Source of the DNA: a virus
IMG/VR virus record: IMGVR_UViG_3300040751_000309
Span: 1-21,476 of that record
Reading direction: 5' to 3' (one strand)
Length of the DNA stretch: 21,476 bases
Numbering within the stretch: position 1 is the stretch's first letter; every line of letters begins with the position of its first letter. The position numbers and the translations under genes were made by a program. Of the stretch, positions 21,278 to 21,476 are shown piece by piece. The notes below the pieces were generated by a model, which made no database searches, was not told the DNA's origin, and saw only the letters and a program-made list of their open reading frames with translations.

Positions 21278-21476
21278 TTCGACTCTTTGCTTCACTCCTG
21301 ATCAGGTTAAGACTTTCTTAAGAACAAAGGTCGAGCTTGATCAGTGTCTTGAATCGAACGAGGTTCTTCTCACTCAGATCAGTCAGCTCGAAGATCAGAC
21401 TTTCGAGCTTCAGGATCAGAACAAGGAGATCACGGAGAAGAATATTAAACTCAAAAAACAGAGAAACCGATCCCGG
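21174..21476 (+). CDS. Exported coiled-coil protein, 3' end beyond the window
   Basis: ATG at 21174 opens a frame with no stop to the window end (101 codons). The N-terminus is a good signal peptide: basic MKKQNRNLNRSTTLR, hydrophobic LVTILILSFGSF, then TASSQ as a likely cleavage site. The rest (DQVKTFLRTKVELDQCLESN, then a Glu/Gln/Leu/Lys coiled coil) would lie in the periplasm. Similar exported coiled-coil proteins follow endolysins in Bacteroidetes phages and may act as the outer spanin or its partner. No lipobox Cys is seen at the expected place, so membrane anchoring is unclear. It overlaps the previous gene by 104 bases in the +1 frame, like the nesting of Rz1 in Rz. Confidence 0.65.
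   Translation, partial: MKKQNRNLNRSTTLRLVTILILSFGSFTASSQSTDSTLCFTPDQVKTFLRTKVELDQCLESNEVLLTQISQLEDQTFELQDQNKEITEKNIKLKKQRNRSR

Overview
This window looks like the late, structural half of a tailed double-stranded DNA phage or prophage, and every gene I can support lies on the + strand. A host in the Bacteroidetes, probably a flavobacterium, is my inference. It rests on the kinds of proteins present, on A/T-rich leaders such as ATCAAAAATTAATAA before ATG in place of a clear Shine-Dalgarno, and on the shape of the tail and capsid proteins. A tape measure protein of about 928 residues and the absence of any recognisable sheath gene point to a siphovirus with a long non-contractile tail.

Layout. 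Positions 1-1100 hold the end of a helix-turn-helix protein and a run of small proteins of unknown role, several with membrane segments. Positions 1048-2648 are the terminase small and large subunits. A holin (2703-3101) and an unknown gene (3098-3400) follow. Positions 3357-14697 are a long, tightly packed tail block: a probable tail assembly chaperone with a -1 frameshift extension, tail-terminator-like and gp10-like proteins, two large tail-tip proteins, a putative tail fibre, a small unknown gene and the tape measure protein. A hairpin terminator and a 289-base AT-rich gap (14698-14986) end this block. The head block follows: an XkdF-like protease with a scaffold-like tail (14987-16648), the major capsid protein (16680-17573), a tail-tube-like structural protein (17642-18184), a small unknown gene, the portal (18513-19877) and a head-tail connector (19874-20350). 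The window ends in a lysis cassette: a cysteine amidase/peptidase endolysin, a small membrane protein nested over its end, and an exported coiled-coil protein nested over that one and cut by the window edge.

How the parts work together. The capsid protein assembles on scaffold that is supplied as part of, and probably also separately from, the maturation protease. The terminase packages DNA through the portal, the connector and terminator proteins join head and tail, and the chaperone and tape measure set tail length. Holin, endolysin and spanin-like proteins release the virions. Capsid and tube-like genes are each followed by a strong hairpin terminator, which fits proteins needed in high copy.

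The most interesting signals are: the T9 slippery run at 3880-3888, which links the chaperone gene to a conserved-looking extension in the -1 frame; an in-frame start at 16157 that would make a separate scaffold; three genes nested in three frames at the lysis end; the head block placed downstream of the tail block; and a strongly restricted codon vocabulary with many GATC sites. All protein family calls are from reading the translations, without database searches.
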